A stretch of 64,000 bases of DNA from Flavobacterium psychrophilum (GCA_945879625.1 CAMCVA010000011.1:1-64000); one strand, 5' to 3'. Shown: positions 1 to 9,427, numbered from the stretch's first letter. A program made the numbers and translations. The notes: generated from the letters alone by a model not told the origin.

Positions 1-39
1 TGGGAAGTGGGAAGTTCTAAAAGTGTACTGAAACTAAAG

Positions 40-175
40 TGAATATTTAAAGATTTAAAAATTGAAAGATTTAAAGATTGGACGTAAGAGTAATAACCAA
101 TCGAAGAAAGATAAAAGCTCTAAGAAAAAAACCGAGAACCGACAACCGACAACTGACAACCGAGAACCGAAAACA
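40..175. repeat. Low-complexity degenerate repeats upstream of thrS
   Basis: Two simple-sequence blocks are visible. The first is built on repeated ATTTAAAGATT-like units at about 46-80. The second is built on degenerate ten-base units of the form ACCGACAACC/ACCGAGAACC at about 129-175. No reading frame is preserved and no gene is seen in this stretch. The blocks probably arose by slippage. Confidence 0.6.
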
Positions 176-190
176 TAAAAGAACAATATA

Positions 191-221
191 TTGTATGTAT
201 TTCGTCAATGCCTTATATTTG
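191..221 (+). promoter_or_regulatory. Bacteroidota-type promoter of thrS operon
   Basis: TTG at 191-193 is followed after 20 nt by TATATTTG at 214-221, matching the flavobacterial -33/-7 consensus TTG-N17-23-TAnnTTTG. Transcription should begin around 226-230, just before the ATG at 242. This rules out the upstream in-frame TTG at 191 as the translation start. Confidence 0.75.
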
Positions 222-241
222 CGCTTCCAAAAATAAAAACA

Positions 242-2194
242 ATGATACAAGTTACTTTGCCCGATGGGTCAATAAAAGCGGTAGCGGCCGGCAGCACTCC
301 AATGGATGTAGCCAAAAGCATTAGTGAAGGATTAGCCCGAAATGTATTATCTGCTAGTTACAATGGCGAAACAGTAGAAACAGCCACGCCCTTAACCACC
401 GACGGATCATTAGTTTTATACACTTGGAATGATGTAAATGGCAAAAAAGCCTTTTGGCACTCCAGTTCACATGTATTGGCGCAAGCCTTGCAAGAATTAT
501 ACAGCGGAATCAAATTAACCATTGGACCTGCTATAGAAACCGGATTTTACTATGATGTTGATTTTGGCGAACATAAAGTAACCGATGCTGATTTCAAGAA
601 AATTGAAGATCGCGTATTGGAAATTGCCCGAGAAAAACACGAATTTACCATGCGTTCGGCCACCAAAGCAGAAGCCTTGGCTTTTTATGCACAGGAAAAC
701 AATCCCTATAAAACAGAATTGATCAGCAACCTAGAAGACGGAACCATTACGTTTTGCGACCACGCTACCTTTACCGATTTGTGTCGCGGAGGACATATCC
801 CAAATACGGGTTTCATCAAAGCGATGAAAATCATGAGTGTGGCCGGTGCCTATTGGCGTGGTGACGAAAAAAACAAACAACTCACTCGCGTATATGGCGT
901 TTCGTTCCCTAAACAAAAAGACCTGACCGACTACTTGGAATTATTAGAAGAAGCCAAACGTCGGGATCACCGAAAATTAGGAAAAGAATTGGAGCTATTT
1001 GCCTTTTCGCAAAAAGTTGGACAAGGTTTGCCGTTGTGGTTGCCTAAAGGCGCTGCCTTGCGCGACCGATTGGAACAATTTTTGAAAAAAGCACAGAAAA
1101 AAGCAGGCTACGAACAAGTCGTAACTCCGCACATTGGCCAAAAAGAATTGTATGTCACTTCAGGCCATTATGCCAAATACGGAGCCGACAGTTTCCAACC
1201 CATCAATACCCCAGCTGAAGGCGAGGAATTTTTATTAAAACCAATGAACTGCCCGCACCACTGCGAGATTTACAACACCAAACCGTGGTCGTATAAAGAT
1301 TTACCGAAACGCTACGCCGAATTTGGCACTGTGTATCGCTACGAACAAAGTGGCGAATTGCACGGATTGACGCGTGTTCGTGGGTTTACGCAAGACGATG
1401 CCCACATTTTTTGTACGCCCGAGCAATTGGACGAAGAATTCAAAAAAGTAATCGACTTGGTGCTATATGTATTTAGTTCGTTGGGCTTTGAAAACTTTAC
1501 TGCTCAAATTTCGTTGCGCGATCAAGAAAATCGCGAGAAATATATTGGCTCGGACGAGAACTGGGAAAAAGCAGAAAATGCGATCATCAATGCAGCCAGA
1601 GACAAAGGACTGAACACGGTAGTAGAATATGGCGAAGCGGCCTTCTACGGACCAAAGCTTGATTTCATGGTAAAAGATGCCTTGGGAAGACAGTGGCAAT
1701 TGGGTACTATTCAGGTGGATTACAACTTGCCCGAACGATTTGATTTGACTTATAAAGGTAATGATGACAAGCTTCATAGGCCGGTTATGATACATCGTGC
1801 ACCATTTGGTTCGATGGAACGATTTATCGCTATTTTATTGGAGCACACCGCCGGAAATTTCCCGCTTTGGTTAATGCCTGAACAAGCGATTATCCTGTCT
1901 TTGAGTGAGAAATATGAAAATTATGCGAAAAAAGTTTTGAATCTGTTAGAAAATCACGAAATTCGCGCCCTAATTGACAACCGAAACGAAACCATCGGGA
2001 AGAAAATTAGGGATGCAGAGATGCAAAAAATGCCGTTCATGTTGATTGTAGGAGAAGATGAAGAACAGAACGGAACCATTGCTGTACGCCGACACGGACA
2101 AGAAGGAAGAGGCAACAACAGCATGACTATTGACCAATTTGCCTTGCTCGTTCAAGAAGAAATCGATAAAACATTAAAAGTATTCAACGTTTAA
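242..2194 (+). CDS. thrS: Threonyl-tRNA synthetase
   Basis: Charges tRNA-Thr with threonine in the cytoplasm. The 650-residue protein has the full family layout. A TGS domain spans about residues 1-60. The editing (SAD) domain has its HxxxH pair at H73/H77 and a matching C181-x3-H185. The class II catalytic core follows, with the MNCPHH zinc cysteine motif and the [10 protein letters not shown] motif 2 region, and an anticodon-binding domain closes the protein. The ATG at 242 is chosen because an upstream in-frame TTG lies inside the promoter and because [10 protein letters not shown] is the usual N-terminus. It is the first gene of a translation operon with infC, rpmI and rplT. Confidence 0.98.
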   Translation: MIQVTLPDGSIKAVAAGSTPMDVAKSISEGLARNVLSASYNGETVETATPLTTDGSLVLYTWNDVNGKKAFWHSSSHVLAQALQELYSGIKLTIGPAIETGFYYDVDFGEHKVTDADFKKIEDRVLEIAREKHEFTMRSATKAEALAFYAQENNPYKTELISNLEDGTITFCDHATFTDLCRGGHIPNTGFIKAMKIMSVAGAYWRGDEKNKQLTRVYGVSFPKQKDLTDYLELLEEAKRRDHRKLGKELELFAFSQKVGQGLPLWLPKGAALRDRLEQFLKKAQKKAGYEQVVTPHIGQKELYVTSGHYAKYGADSFQPINTPAEGEEFLLKPMNCPHHCEIYNTKPWSYKDLPKRYAEFGTVYRYEQSGELHGLTRVRGFTQDDAHIFCTPEQLDEEFKKVIDLVLYVFSSLGFENFTAQISLRDQENREKYIGSDENWEKAENAIINAARDKGLNTVVEYGEAAFYGPKLDFMVKDALGRQWQLGTIQVDYNLPERFDLTYKGNDDKLHRPVMIHRAPFGSMERFIAILLEHTAGNFPLWLMPEQAIILSLSEKYENYAKKVLNLLENHEIRALIDNRNETIGKKIRDAEMQKMPFMLIVGEDEEQNGTIAVRRHGQEGRGNNSMTIDQFALLVQEEIDKTLKVFNV

Positions 2195-2227
2195 CTGCTT
2201 GTTTATCAAGCCTAACACACTAAAGTC

Positions 2228-2782
2228 ATAGCAATACGTAGCAACAAGGGGTATCAGCCCAGAGTAGAAAAAAAAGACGCGCACCGCATTAACAATTTAA
2301 TTCGTGTGCCCGAGGTTAGACTTGTAGGAGAGAATATTGAGCCTGGAGTTTTTAAATTAGCCGAAGCTCTGAGACTCGCCGACGAATTTGAATTGGACTT
2401 GGTTGAAATTTCGCCCAACGCCGACCCGCCGGTTTGCAAAATCATGGATTATAAGAAATTCGTGTACGAGCAAAAAAAGCGCGAAAAAGCCTTGAAAGCA
2501 AAATCTACGCAGGTGGTAATCAAAGAAATTCGATTCGGACCGCAAACGGATGAGCATGATTATGAGTTTAAACGCAAAAACGCCGAGAAATTCCTAAAAG
2601 AAGGATCAAAGTTGAAAGCGTTTGTGTTTTTTAAAGGACGTTCGATTATCTACAAAGACCAAGGTCAAATTTTGTTGTTGCGTTTGGCAACCGATTTGGA
2701 AGAGTTTGGAAAAGTAGAGGCGATGCCGGTATTAGAAGGAAAGCGAATGATTATTTTCATTGCGCCGAAGAAGAAAAAGTAG
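2228..2782 (+). CDS. infC: Translation initiation factor IF-3, ATA start codon
   Basis: IF-3 binds the 30S subunit, blocks premature 50S joining and checks start-codon choice. The reading frame is open from a stop at 2213-2215. The conserved N-terminal IF-3 region ([20 protein letters not shown]) is encoded directly after an ATA at 2228, with no ATG, GTG or TTG before the GTG at 2306. Starting at 2306 would cut about 26 conserved residues. ATA is therefore taken as the start, giving 184 residues. Non-AUG starts on infC are known in E. coli (AUU), where IF-3 represses its own translation, so the same autoregulation is likely here. It lies 33 nt after thrS. Confidence 0.93.
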   Translation: MAIRSNKGYQPRVEKKDAHRINNLIRVPEVRLVGENIEPGVFKLAEALRLADEFELDLVEISPNADPPVCKIMDYKKFVYEQKKREKALKAKSTQVVIKEIRFGPQTDEHDYEFKRKNAEKFLKEGSKLKAFVFFKGRSIIYKDQGQILLLRLATDLEEFGKVEAMPVLEGKRMIIFIAPKKKK

Positions 2783-2860
2783 GGCCAAGCGTAAAGAAAA
2801 TGTCCAGTGGACATTTTTAGCGAAGGAGCCAGGAGGCGCGCGGGAGTTTTAACCGCTGAA

Positions 2861-2922
2861 CACCTAGCCCCGATAGAAGCAAGTATCCTCGCAGAGATAT
2901 TGCGGATAGCGGGAATAGCTCC
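2861..2922. repeat. Structured intergenic element, copy 1 (infC-rpmI)
   Basis: The 223-nt gap between infC and rpmI holds an imperfect palindrome. TATCC-t-CGCA (2884-2893) pairs with TGCGGATA (2901-2908). Outside it, CCCG (2869-2872) pairs with CGGG (2910-2913) and AGC (2866-2868) with GCT (2918-2920). Read on the minus strand, it carries GCTATCCGC, TATCT, GAGGAT and GCTTCTATC blocks. The copies at 16876-16970 and 62042-62135 share these blocks in the same order. No coding potential is seen. Confidence 0.6.
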
Positions 2923-3005
2923 TAAAATAAAAGAAAATAGAGTTATAAGTCCAGCACTTAAAGCTAAAAGATAGTAAGTAAGAATAAATCAAAAACTAGG
3001 AAAAA

Positions 3006-3203
3006 ATGCCTAAAATGAAAACCAAATCTAGCGCCAAGAAACGTTTTAAAGTTACTGGTTCTGGAAAGATTAAAAGAAAACACGCTTTTAAAAGTCATAT
3101 TTTGACTAAAAAGTCTAAAAAACGCAAATTAGCGTTGACACATTCAGCCTTGGTACACAGTACCGATATGAAAAGTGTAAAACAACAATTACGAATTATC
3201 TAA
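3006..3203 (+). CDS. rpmI: 50S ribosomal protein L35
   Basis: A 65-residue basic protein of the large ribosomal subunit. The N-terminus [20 protein letters not shown] and the Lys/Arg-rich remainder are typical of L35. It sits in the conserved infC-rpmI-rplT order, about 220 nt after infC and 100 nt before rplT. It is probably cotranscribed with both, unless the structured element upstream acts as a processing or attenuation site. Confidence 0.97.
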   Translation: MPKMKTKSSAKKRFKVTGSGKIKRKHAFKSHILTKKSKKRKLALTHSALVHSTDMKSVKQQLRII

Positions 3204-3239
3204 TTGTTCGTTAGGTTAAAAAACTATTTAATAACCTTG

Positions 3240-3288
3240 GAGTACGGCCTACAAAGTTCCTTTGATTCAATTCAGGACGCCTGCTACA
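3240..3288 (+). promoter_or_regulatory. Candidate L20-type RNA leader before rplT
   Basis: The rpmI-rplT spacer can fold. CAAAG (3252-3256) and CTTTG (3260-3264) form a hairpin with loop TTC. GTA (3242-3244) pairs with TAC (3285-3287) and GGC (3246-3248) with GCC (3279-3281). In other phyla L20 represses its own operon through leader structures, so this could be a Bacteroidota analogue. That role is inferred from position and pairing only. Confidence 0.4.
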
Positions 3289-3304
3289 AAAAAACAAAAA
3301 AATT

Positions 3305-3649
3305 ATGCCAAGATCAGTAAATTCAGTTGCTAAAAGAGCACGAAGAAAAAAGATAATGAAGCAAGCCAAAGGGTACTTTGGTCGTCGTAAAAACGTTTGG
3401 ACAGTGGCTAAAAATGCCGTGGAAAAAGCAATGGTTTATGCTTACCGCGACAGAAAGCAAAACAAAAGAAACTTCCGTGGTCTATGGATCCAACGTATCA
3501 ACGCTGGAGCTCGTTTGGAAGGAATGAGTTATTCACAGTTCATGGGTAAAGTAAAATCGAATAACATCGAATTGAACCGTAAAGTTCTTGCCGATTTAGC
3601 GATGAACCACCCAGAAGCTTTCAAAGCTGTACTTAATAAAGTAAAATAA
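3305..3649 (+). CDS. rplT: 50S ribosomal protein L20
   Basis: A 114-residue basic protein needed for early 50S assembly through 23S rRNA binding. The start [19 protein letters not shown] and the long Arg/Lys-rich N-terminal arm, followed by a globular C-terminal half ([16 protein letters not shown]), are characteristic. It is the last gene of the thrS-infC-rpmI-rplT operon and is followed by a strong terminator at 3687-3713. L20 is the autoregulator of this operon in bacteria where it has been studied. Confidence 0.98.
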   Translation: MPRSVNSVAKRARRKKIMKQAKGYFGRRKNVWTVAKNAVEKAMVYAYRDRKQNKRNFRGLWIQRINAGARLEGMSYSQFMGKVKSNNIELNRKVLADLAMNHPEAFKAVLNKVK

Positions 3650-3686
3650 ACGTTTTATCAACTCGATTTTTACAAACTTACTATAG

Positions 3687-3713
3687 AAACCCAGTCGAAA
3701 GATTGGGTTTTTT
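3687..3713 (+). terminator. Rho-independent terminator after rplT
   Basis: AAACCCAGTC (3687-3696), a GAAA loop, then GATTGGGTTT (3701-3710) running into a T stretch. It closes the ribosomal operon. An in-frame GTG-like start for the next gene at 3703 lies inside this hairpin and is therefore unlikely to be used. Confidence 0.85.
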
Positions 3714-3777
3714 ATTTGCACAAAACACCAAATACCTGCTCGGTTTTAGTATTTTTATGCCCACTAAATTATTCCTT

Positions 3778-5913
3778 ATGAAAACAACTTTTTATACGCT
3801 GCTTGCCTTGGTGTTTACCGTAACACTTGGCCAGGCGCAGTTGAAACAAATTAGCTTGGACGACAGCGTACTTCAGCAAAATCGTGCCTTTCGTGCCGAT
3901 AAACTCACTGGTTTTCAGTGGATTCCAAACAGCAATTCCTATGTGTATTACACCGATTCCTGGACCAAAATGATGCAGGCTTCGGCCAGCAATTCCAAAG
4001 CTATCGAGTGGGTTACTTTGACTGATTTGAATGCCGCCTTATCTACCAACCTGAAAAACTTTTTTGGTGTCAGTTGGATAAATGCCACACAGCTTTTGGT
4101 TTCAGTTGATGGAGCGTACTACACCTACTCGACTGCGAGTAAAACCGGAAAAGTATTGGCCAAAACGAGTGAAACTGCCGAAAACCAAACTTGGGATGCG
4201 GCTAAAAAACAACTGGCTTATACCGAAAAAAACAATTTGTTTGTACTCACTGCTGATCAAAAAACAATTTCCATCACCAACGAAAGCAACCCAGCCATCG
4301 TGTCGGGACAGTTTATTGCTAGAAATGAATTTGGGATTGAGAACGGCATTTTTTGGTCTCCAAAATCGACCTACTTGGCTTTTTACCAAAAGGATCAAAG
4401 CGAAGTGGCCGATTATCCCATCTTGGACATCACCACAACGCCTGGAACGTTAGAATCGATTAAGTACCCGATGATTGGGCAAAAGAGCGAAAAACCACGT
4501 TTGGGTATTTACAATTTTGCCACGCAGCAAACGGTTTTCATTAGCCCGCGATACCAAGCCGACGATTATTTGACCAATGTTTCCTGGACGCCCGATGAAC
4601 AATATGTGTTGATTGCCGAATTGAATCGCGGGCAAAACGACATGTCTTTGAACCTTTATGATGCGACTACGGGTTCGTTTGTGCGAACGATCCTTCGCGA
4701 ACAAAACAGCAAATGGGTTGAGCCCGAGCATGCTGCTTATTTCCCATCGGCTACCTCATCTAATTTTATTTGGTTTAGCGAACAAAACGGATTCCAAAAC
4801 TTGTACTACTACTCTATTGAAGGAAAACTCATCAAACAGCTCACACAAAATGCATTTCCTGCCCGCGAAATTTTGGGTAACAGCCCCGATGGAAACGAAA
4901 TTTATTTCTCGGCCACAGGAGAAAGTCCGCTCAATATGATGGCTTATAAAGTGACGTTAAAAGGTAAACAAACTTTGCTGACCAAAGAAGCGGGCGTGCA
5001 TACCGTAGCCACATCGACAGACGGCAAATGGATTTTTGACGAATACAGCAACCACAATACGCCTTCAAAATCCTTCATGATTGATGCCAAAGGAAAAAGC
5101 AGCTTACTAGTAGAAAGCACCAACAAATATGACGGCTACCAAATCGGATCAGCCGAAATAAAAGCCATCAAATCGGGCGATGGCAGCACCGATTTATTCA
5201 CGCGTTTGATTAAACCCAGCAATTTTGATCCTTCCAAAAAATACCCGGTAATGGTTTATGTGTATGGTGGACCGCATGCGCAGATGATTACAAATTCCTT
5301 TCTAGACGGCGCCAATTTGTGGATGTATTGGATGGCCGAACAAGGCTATTTGGTGTTCACGCTTGACAACCGCGGATCGGACAACCGTGGATTTACTTTT
5401 GAGAGTGTAATTCACCGCAACTTGGGCGTAAACGAAATGGACGACCAACTGAAAGGGATTGAGTACTTGAAATCATTGCCGTATGTTGATGCCAATCGCT
5501 TGGCCGTGCACGGCTGGAGTTATGGCGGATTCATGACGACCTCGTTGATGTTGCGCAAACCCGATGTATTTAAAGTGGGTGTAGCCGGCGGACCGGTAAC
5601 CGATTGGAGTTACTACGAGGTGATGTACGGCGAACGCTATATGGATACGCCGGCAGAAAACAAAGAAGGTTTTGAAGAAGCCAGCACCTTGAATTACGTG
5701 AAAAACCTAAAAGGCAAATTGTTGCTTATTCACGGAACGTCTGATGATGTGGTGGTGATGCAAAACAACTTTTCTTTAATCAAGAAATTTGTCGAAGCCC
5801 AAAAACAAGTTGACTTTTTCCCCTACCCGATGCACAAACACAACGTACAAGGTAAAGACAGAGTGCACCTCATGAAAAAGGTATTGGATTATGTAATTGA
5901 AAACAATAAGTAA
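3778..5913 (+). CDS. Secreted prolyl tripeptidyl peptidase-like S9B serine protease
   Basis: A secreted serine exopeptidase that should release N-terminal di- or tripeptides next to proline. The ATG at 3778 opens a signal peptide (MKTTFYTLLALVFTVTLGQA). An earlier in-frame start would lie in the preceding terminator. The N-terminal half is a DPP-IV-type beta-propeller containing RNEFGIENGIFWSPK, close to the matching part of Porphyromonas PtpA. The C-terminal alpha/beta hydrolase has GWSYGG with S581, D656 in HGTSDD and H688 in MHKHNV. These spacings match the DPP-IV triad. The mature length of about 690 residues fits the family. It is monocistronic, with a terminator just downstream. Choosing between tripeptidyl and dipeptidyl activity is an inference. 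Confidence 0.9.
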   Translation: MKTTFYTLLALVFTVTLGQAQLKQISLDDSVLQQNRAFRADKLTGFQWIPNSNSYVYYTDSWTKMMQASASNSKAIEWVTLTDLNAALSTNLKNFFGVSWINATQLLVSVDGAYYTYSTASKTGKVLAKTSETAENQTWDAAKKQLAYTEKNNLFVLTADQKTISITNESNPAIVSGQFIARNEFGIENGIFWSPKSTYLAFYQKDQSEVADYPILDITTTPGTLESIKYPMIGQKSEKPRLGIYNFATQQTVFISPRYQADDYLTNVSWTPDEQYVLIAELNRGQNDMSLNLYDATTGSFVRTILREQNSKWVEPEHAAYFPSATSSNFIWFSEQNGFQNLYYYSIEGKLIKQLTQNAFPAREILGNSPDGNEIYFSATGESPLNMMAYKVTLKGKQTLLTKEAGVHTVATSTDGKWIFDEYSNHNTPSKSFMIDAKGKSSLLVESTNKYDGYQIGSAEIKAIKSGDGSTDLFTRLIKPSNFDPSKKYPVMVYVYGGPHAQMITNSFLDGANLWMYWMAEQGYLVFTLDNRGSDNRGFTFESVIHRNLGVNEMDDQLKGIEYLKSLPYVDANRLAVHGWSYGGFMTTSLMLRKPDVFKVGVAGGPVTDWSYYEVMYGERYMDTPAENKEGFEEASTLNYVKNLKGKLLLIHGTSDDVVVMQNNFSLIKKFVEAQKQVDFFPYPMHKHNVQGKDRVHLMKKVLDYVIENNK

Positions 5914-5918
5914 TAAAA

Positions 5919-5957
5919 ATTCCAACTGGTACATAAGTTGGGATTTGGGATTTTTTT
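5919..5957 (+). terminator. Terminator after the S9B peptidase
   Basis: ATTCCAACT (5919-5927) pairs with AGTTGGGAT (5936-5944), and a T run lies at 5951-5957. It separates the peptidase from the convergent gene ending at 5973. Confidence 0.7.
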
Positions 5958-5972
5958 ATTGAAAATTAACCA

Positions 5973-7235
5973 CTAGGTTTTCTGCTTTTTCTTTTTGGCT
6001 GCCGGAAACAACACATTGTTCAAAATAAGGCGAAATCCCGGGGAGTTGGGATGCAAATCGAGCACGGTGGGTTCGTCGCCCACGCGGTGTTGGTAATCTT
6101 CGGGATCGTGTCCGCCATAGAAGGTAAAAAATCCTTTTCCTTTTTGGCCGTGAATGTAGCGCGCCTCTTCGTTGAGTTCGTTTTCGCCCAAAACCAAGAC
6201 CGACGACTTGAGTAAACTGCGTTGAAAGGCAGTGGTTTGCCCCATAAATCCTTTTATGAGTTGGGTGTGGTTTTGGCACAACATACTGGGAATCACGTCC
6301 CATTTGGCCGAGAAATCCATGAGGGTAAAATAATCTTTTTCAAACGGAATGATGCGTTTTTCGGTCATATCAATGTCCGAAAACTCATAATGATCCGGGC
6401 GTCTGTCCAAGATAAAATCCTTGAAGGCAAAACTTCGGGTGTAGTCAATTTTGGCTTGGTAATTGGCTTCGCTTTCGTCGCCGTCAAACATGGGCTCACA
6501 AATATCTACTCCCTCTGCCGCCAAGGCAATATCAAAACTGTCGGTAGCCGAGCACATGGCAAACATGAAGCCACCGCCAATTACAAAATCGCGAATCTTT
6601 TTGGCTACGGCCAGTTTTCCTTCTGATACTTTGGCATAGCCCAATTGTGTGGCTAAAGCTTCAGACTCTTTCTTTTGTTGAATGTACCAGGGTGCCGTTC
6701 GGTATGCACCATAGAATTTACCGTATTGTCCACTAAAATCTTCGTGGTGCAAATGCAACCAATCGTATAATACCAACTGATCGGATAAGACCTCGGCATC
6801 ATATATTGGGGTGAATGGAATCTCGGCATAGGTGAGCACCATGGTTACCGCGTCGTCCCAAGGTTGTTTGCCTTTGGGCGTGTATACTGCTACTTTGGGC
6901 GCTTTTTCGAGCACTACCGTTTCCATGTTCTGCGACTCACTAGATATCTCGGCCAAAATCTGGTTGGCTTCGGCATCAGACAAGAGCTCAAAACTCACCC
7001 CGCGAATTTGGCATTCTTTGCGAATATCAGGCGAATCGGGCAGCAGGAATGAACCACCACGGTAATTGAGCAACCAACTGGCTTTGTATTGTTTGTCCAA
7101 ACACCAAAAGGTAATCCCGTAGGCCTTGAGGTGATTCTTTTGCGAAACATCGTCCATGGGCAACAAGATGAAGTTGGCCTTTGCGGATAGGGAGATGAGT
7201 AAAAGAAAAAGGTAAAATGAATTTTTGTTGAGCAT
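5973..7235 (-). CDS. Secreted protein usually labelled 'asparagine synthetase B'
   Basis: A 420-residue exported protein of unknown function. The start at 7235 is chosen because it gives a signal peptide (MLNKNSFYLFLLLISLSAKA), and the longer frame adds nothing typical. Flavobacterial relatives are commonly named asparagine synthetase B. The sequence shows neither an N-terminal nucleophile Cys nor a PP-loop ATP site, so that label looks wrong. Visible conserved blocks are KVAVYTPKGKQPWDDAVTMV, DWLHLHHEDFSGQYGKF, GGGFMFAMCSATDSFD and YGGHDPEDYQHRVGD. The GGGFMFAMC block together with an interior HHED hints at a glutamine-amidotransferase-like Rossmann fold. A basic Lys-rich tail ends the protein. 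Confidence 0.75.
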   Translation of the reverse strand: MLNKNSFYLFLLLISLSAKANFILLPMDDVSQKNHLKAYGITFWCLDKQYKASWLLNYRGGSFLLPDSPDIRKECQIRGVSFELLSDAEANQILAEISSESQNMETVVLEKAPKVAVYTPKGKQPWDDAVTMVLTYAEIPFTPIYDAEVLSDQLVLYDWLHLHHEDFSGQYGKFYGAYRTAPWYIQQKKESEALATQLGYAKVSEGKLAVAKKIRDFVIGGGFMFAMCSATDSFDIALAAEGVDICEPMFDGDESEANYQAKIDYTRSFAFKDFILDRRPDHYEFSDIDMTEKRIIPFEKDYFTLMDFSAKWDVIPSMLCQNHTQLIKGFMGQTTAFQRSLLKSSVLVLGENELNEEARYIHGQKGKGFFTFYGGHDPEDYQHRVGDEPTVLDLHPNSPGFRLILNNVLFPAAKKKKQKT

Positions 7236-7269
7236 TTTTTGGGAGATGAGAGACTGGGAGATTATAGAT

Positions 7270-7560
7270 TTACAATTGATTTTCGACATCCATCCGTTCG
7301 TGTAAAACCCTAATTATTTCTAGCTGATTGGTTTGGTTAATTCTGTAAAAAATGAAGTGTGATTTTACTTTTGTTCGCCAATATCCTATTCTAATGTGAT
7401 CGAAATTGAAACCGGAGTTTGGCTTTAAGCAAAGGTATTCCATTTCATCTATTAGCAAATTAAGATACCGATCTGCTTGGTCAATCGACCAATTTTCAAG
7501 GGTATAAAGCCAAATGTGTTCTAAATCATTTTGGGCTTCTTTACTGAGTTTATAATTCAT
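7270..7560 (-). CDS. ParE/RelE-family toxin
   Basis: A 96-residue protein with the ParE/RelE toxin fold. Visible features are the N-terminal SKEAQNDLEHIWLYTLENWS helix region, a central R-x-G-Y-W-R block and a C-terminal IIRVLHERMDV. ParE toxins poison DNA gyrase, while RelE relatives cut mRNA. The ParE-like ending and its ParD-like partner favour ParE. It overlaps the upstream antitoxin gene by 11 nt, so the two are translationally coupled. It lies between housekeeping genes and so may be a small acquired module. Confidence 0.85.
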   Translation of the reverse strand: MNYKLSKEAQNDLEHIWLYTLENWSIDQADRYLNLLIDEMEYLCLKPNSGFNFDHIRIGYWRTKVKSHFIFYRINQTNQLEIIRVLHERMDVENQL

Positions 7561-7804
7561 TTTTAAGCTGTCTATCTTTCAAGTTCTTCAAAAATGACTC
7601 CCGATTAAAATCTTTTACAAAACCCGATTTTTCTCCTTTAATCAGTTCATTGATGAGCTGTGCTTTTTTGGTTTCTTCTTGTTCAAAGAGTCGCAAAGCC
7701 GCTCGAACAACTTCACTGGCCGAAGAAAACTTTCCGGTATTGACTTGTCCGTTAATAAACGAATCAAAATAGTCGCCGAGTAAAATGGAGGTGTTTTTTG
7801 CCAT
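7550..7804 (-). CDS. ParD-family antitoxin
   Basis: An 84-residue partner of the toxin gene that follows. The first half (SILLGDYFDSFINGQVNTGKFSSASEVVRAALRLFE) is a ribbon-helix-helix DNA-binding domain of the CC2985/ParD type. The charged C-terminal tail should wrap the toxin. ParD proteins usually repress their own operon together with the toxin. The order antitoxin then toxin and the 11-nt overlap are standard for type II systems. Confidence 0.85.
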   Translation of the reverse strand: MAKNTSILLGDYFDSFINGQVNTGKFSSASEVVRAALRLFEQEETKKAQLINELIKGEKSGFVKDFNRESFLKNLKDRQLKNEL

Positions 7805-7882
7805 ACTGTAATTTTTTATTTCAAAAATACCAATTTATGGTATATCACAAAACGGAACTTTTGTTTTTTTTAGTGCTACCCG

Positions 7883-9427
7883 CTAAAACGGTACCTCACT
7901 GTCGTCAAACGAATTCATGGAGCTGCCAAACGCTTCGTTGGGTGAAGGTAAATTTTTGGTGGTAAACGGATTGTCTTCGCGGTTCATCTTGGAGGGCAAA
8001 TCGTCGTAGGCGCCACCAAATTCATCCAAGTTGTCAAATTTACCCAATTGTGCCACAAACTTCAATCGAATATTTTCGAGCGAACCGTTTCGGTGTTTGG
8101 CAATGATAAACTCGGCCTGACCTCCCGTAGGTGATGCTTCATCGTCGTCCCATTCTTCAATTTTATAGTATTCGGGACGGTAAATAAACGACACGATATC
8201 GGCATCTTGCTCAATCGCACCCGACTCCCTCAAATCAGAAAGCAAAGGGCGTTTGCTGGTTCCACGGGTTTCAACCGCACGCGACAACTGCGACAAGGCA
8301 ATTACCGGCACACTGAGTTCTTTGGCTAAGGCCTTCAAGTTTCTAGAAATAGTCGAAATTTCTTGCTCGCGGTTTCCGCCTCCTTTGCCGTTGCTTCCGC
8401 CGGCCGTCATCAATTGCAAATAATCGACAACAATGAGTTTAATGCCATGCTGCGAAGCCAATCGACGCGACTTAGCCCGTAAATCAAAGATGGAAAGCGA
8501 AGGCGTATCATCGATAAAAAGTGGTGCTTTTTCTAAGTTTTTCACCTTGATGCTCAGTTGTTCCCATTCGTGTTTTTCTAATTTTCCGGTTCTGAGTTTC
8601 TCGGATGACAAACCCGTTTCCGAAGAAATTAAACGAGTAATCAGCTGCACCGAAGACATCTCGAGTGAGAACAAGGCCACCGGATGACCAAAATCAATCG
8701 CAATATTTCGGGCCATCGACAACACAAAAGCAGTTTTACCCATACCCGGTCGTGCTGCGATAATAATTAAATCAGAAGGCTGCCAGCCCGAGGTGATTTT
8801 GTCCAGTTTTTCAAAGCCCGTTGCAATCCCGCTTAAGCCTTCTTTGCTTGCAATTTCTTCGATGCGTTTTTTGGCTTGCAGTACCAAGCTTTGTGCGGTT
8901 TCGGAGCTGCGTTTGATGTTACCCTGCGTCACTTCGTACAAGCGGGTTTCGGCTTTGTCTAATAAATCAAATACGTCGGTGGTTTCGTCGTAGGATTCTT
9001 CTATAATCTCGGACGATATTTTAATCAGACTGCGCTGAATGTATTTCTGTAATATGATGCGCGAGTGAAACTCAATGTGTGCCGAAGAGGAAATTTTTTG
9101 AGTGAGTTGAATTAAATAATAATCACCACCCGCCAATTCTAAGGTGCCGCTTTTGCGCAATTGGGCCGAAACAGTCAATAAATCGATCGGCTGTGTATCG
9201 GTAAAAAGCTGAACAATCGCTTCAAAAATATGGCGATGCCCGTCTTTGTAGAAGGCATCGGGTTGCAAAATGTCGATCACATCATCAACCCCTTTTTTGT
9301 CAATCATCATGGCGCCCAACACGGCTTCTTCTAAATCTAATACCTGTGGCGGCAATTTGCCTTTCTCTAGGTTGATGATCGTTGCTTTTTCTGGGCGCTG
9401 CGGGCTGCTGTTTCGTACATTTTCCAT
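7883..9427 (-). CDS. dnaB: Replicative DNA helicase
   Basis: The hexameric 5'-3' helicase that opens the replication fork. The 514-residue protein has the DnaB N-terminal domain (about 25-130, PPQVLDLEEAVLGAMMID) and the RecA-like ATPase. The ATPase has Walker A ARPGMGKTAF, Walker B IKLIVVDYLQLM, the QLSRAVETR switch region and a SDLRESGAIEQDAD motif. A disordered tail ends in DDSEVPF, as is common in flavobacterial DnaB. No intein is present at the Walker A site. It is transcribed alone on the minus strand. Confidence 0.97.
   Translation of the reverse strand: MENVRNSSPQRPEKATIINLEKGKLPPQVLDLEEAVLGAMMIDKKGVDDVIDILQPDAFYKDGHRHIFEAIVQLFTDTQPIDLLTVSAQLRKSGTLELAGGDYYLIQLTQKISSSAHIEFHSRIILQKYIQRSLIKISSEIIEESYDETTDVFDLLDKAETRLYEVTQGNIKRSSETAQSLVLQAKKRIEEIASKEGLSGIATGFEKLDKITSGWQPSDLIIIAARPGMGKTAFVLSMARNIAIDFGHPVALFSLEMSSVQLITRLISSETGLSSEKLRTGKLEKHEWEQLSIKVKNLEKAPLFIDDTPSLSIFDLRAKSRRLASQHGIKLIVVDYLQLMTAGGSNGKGGGNREQEISTISRNLKALAKELSVPVIALSQLSRAVETRGTSKRPLLSDLRESGAIEQDADIVSFIYRPEYYKIEEWDDDEASPTGGQAEFIIAKHRNGSLENIRLKFVAQLGKFDNLDEFGGAYDDLPSKMNREDNPFTTKNLPSPNEAFGSSMNSFDDSEVPF

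Noticed and set aside
4082..4453. A 123-codon frame inside the S9B peptidase
   Set aside because: It runs in another frame of a clearly coding gene whose own frame has intact motifs.
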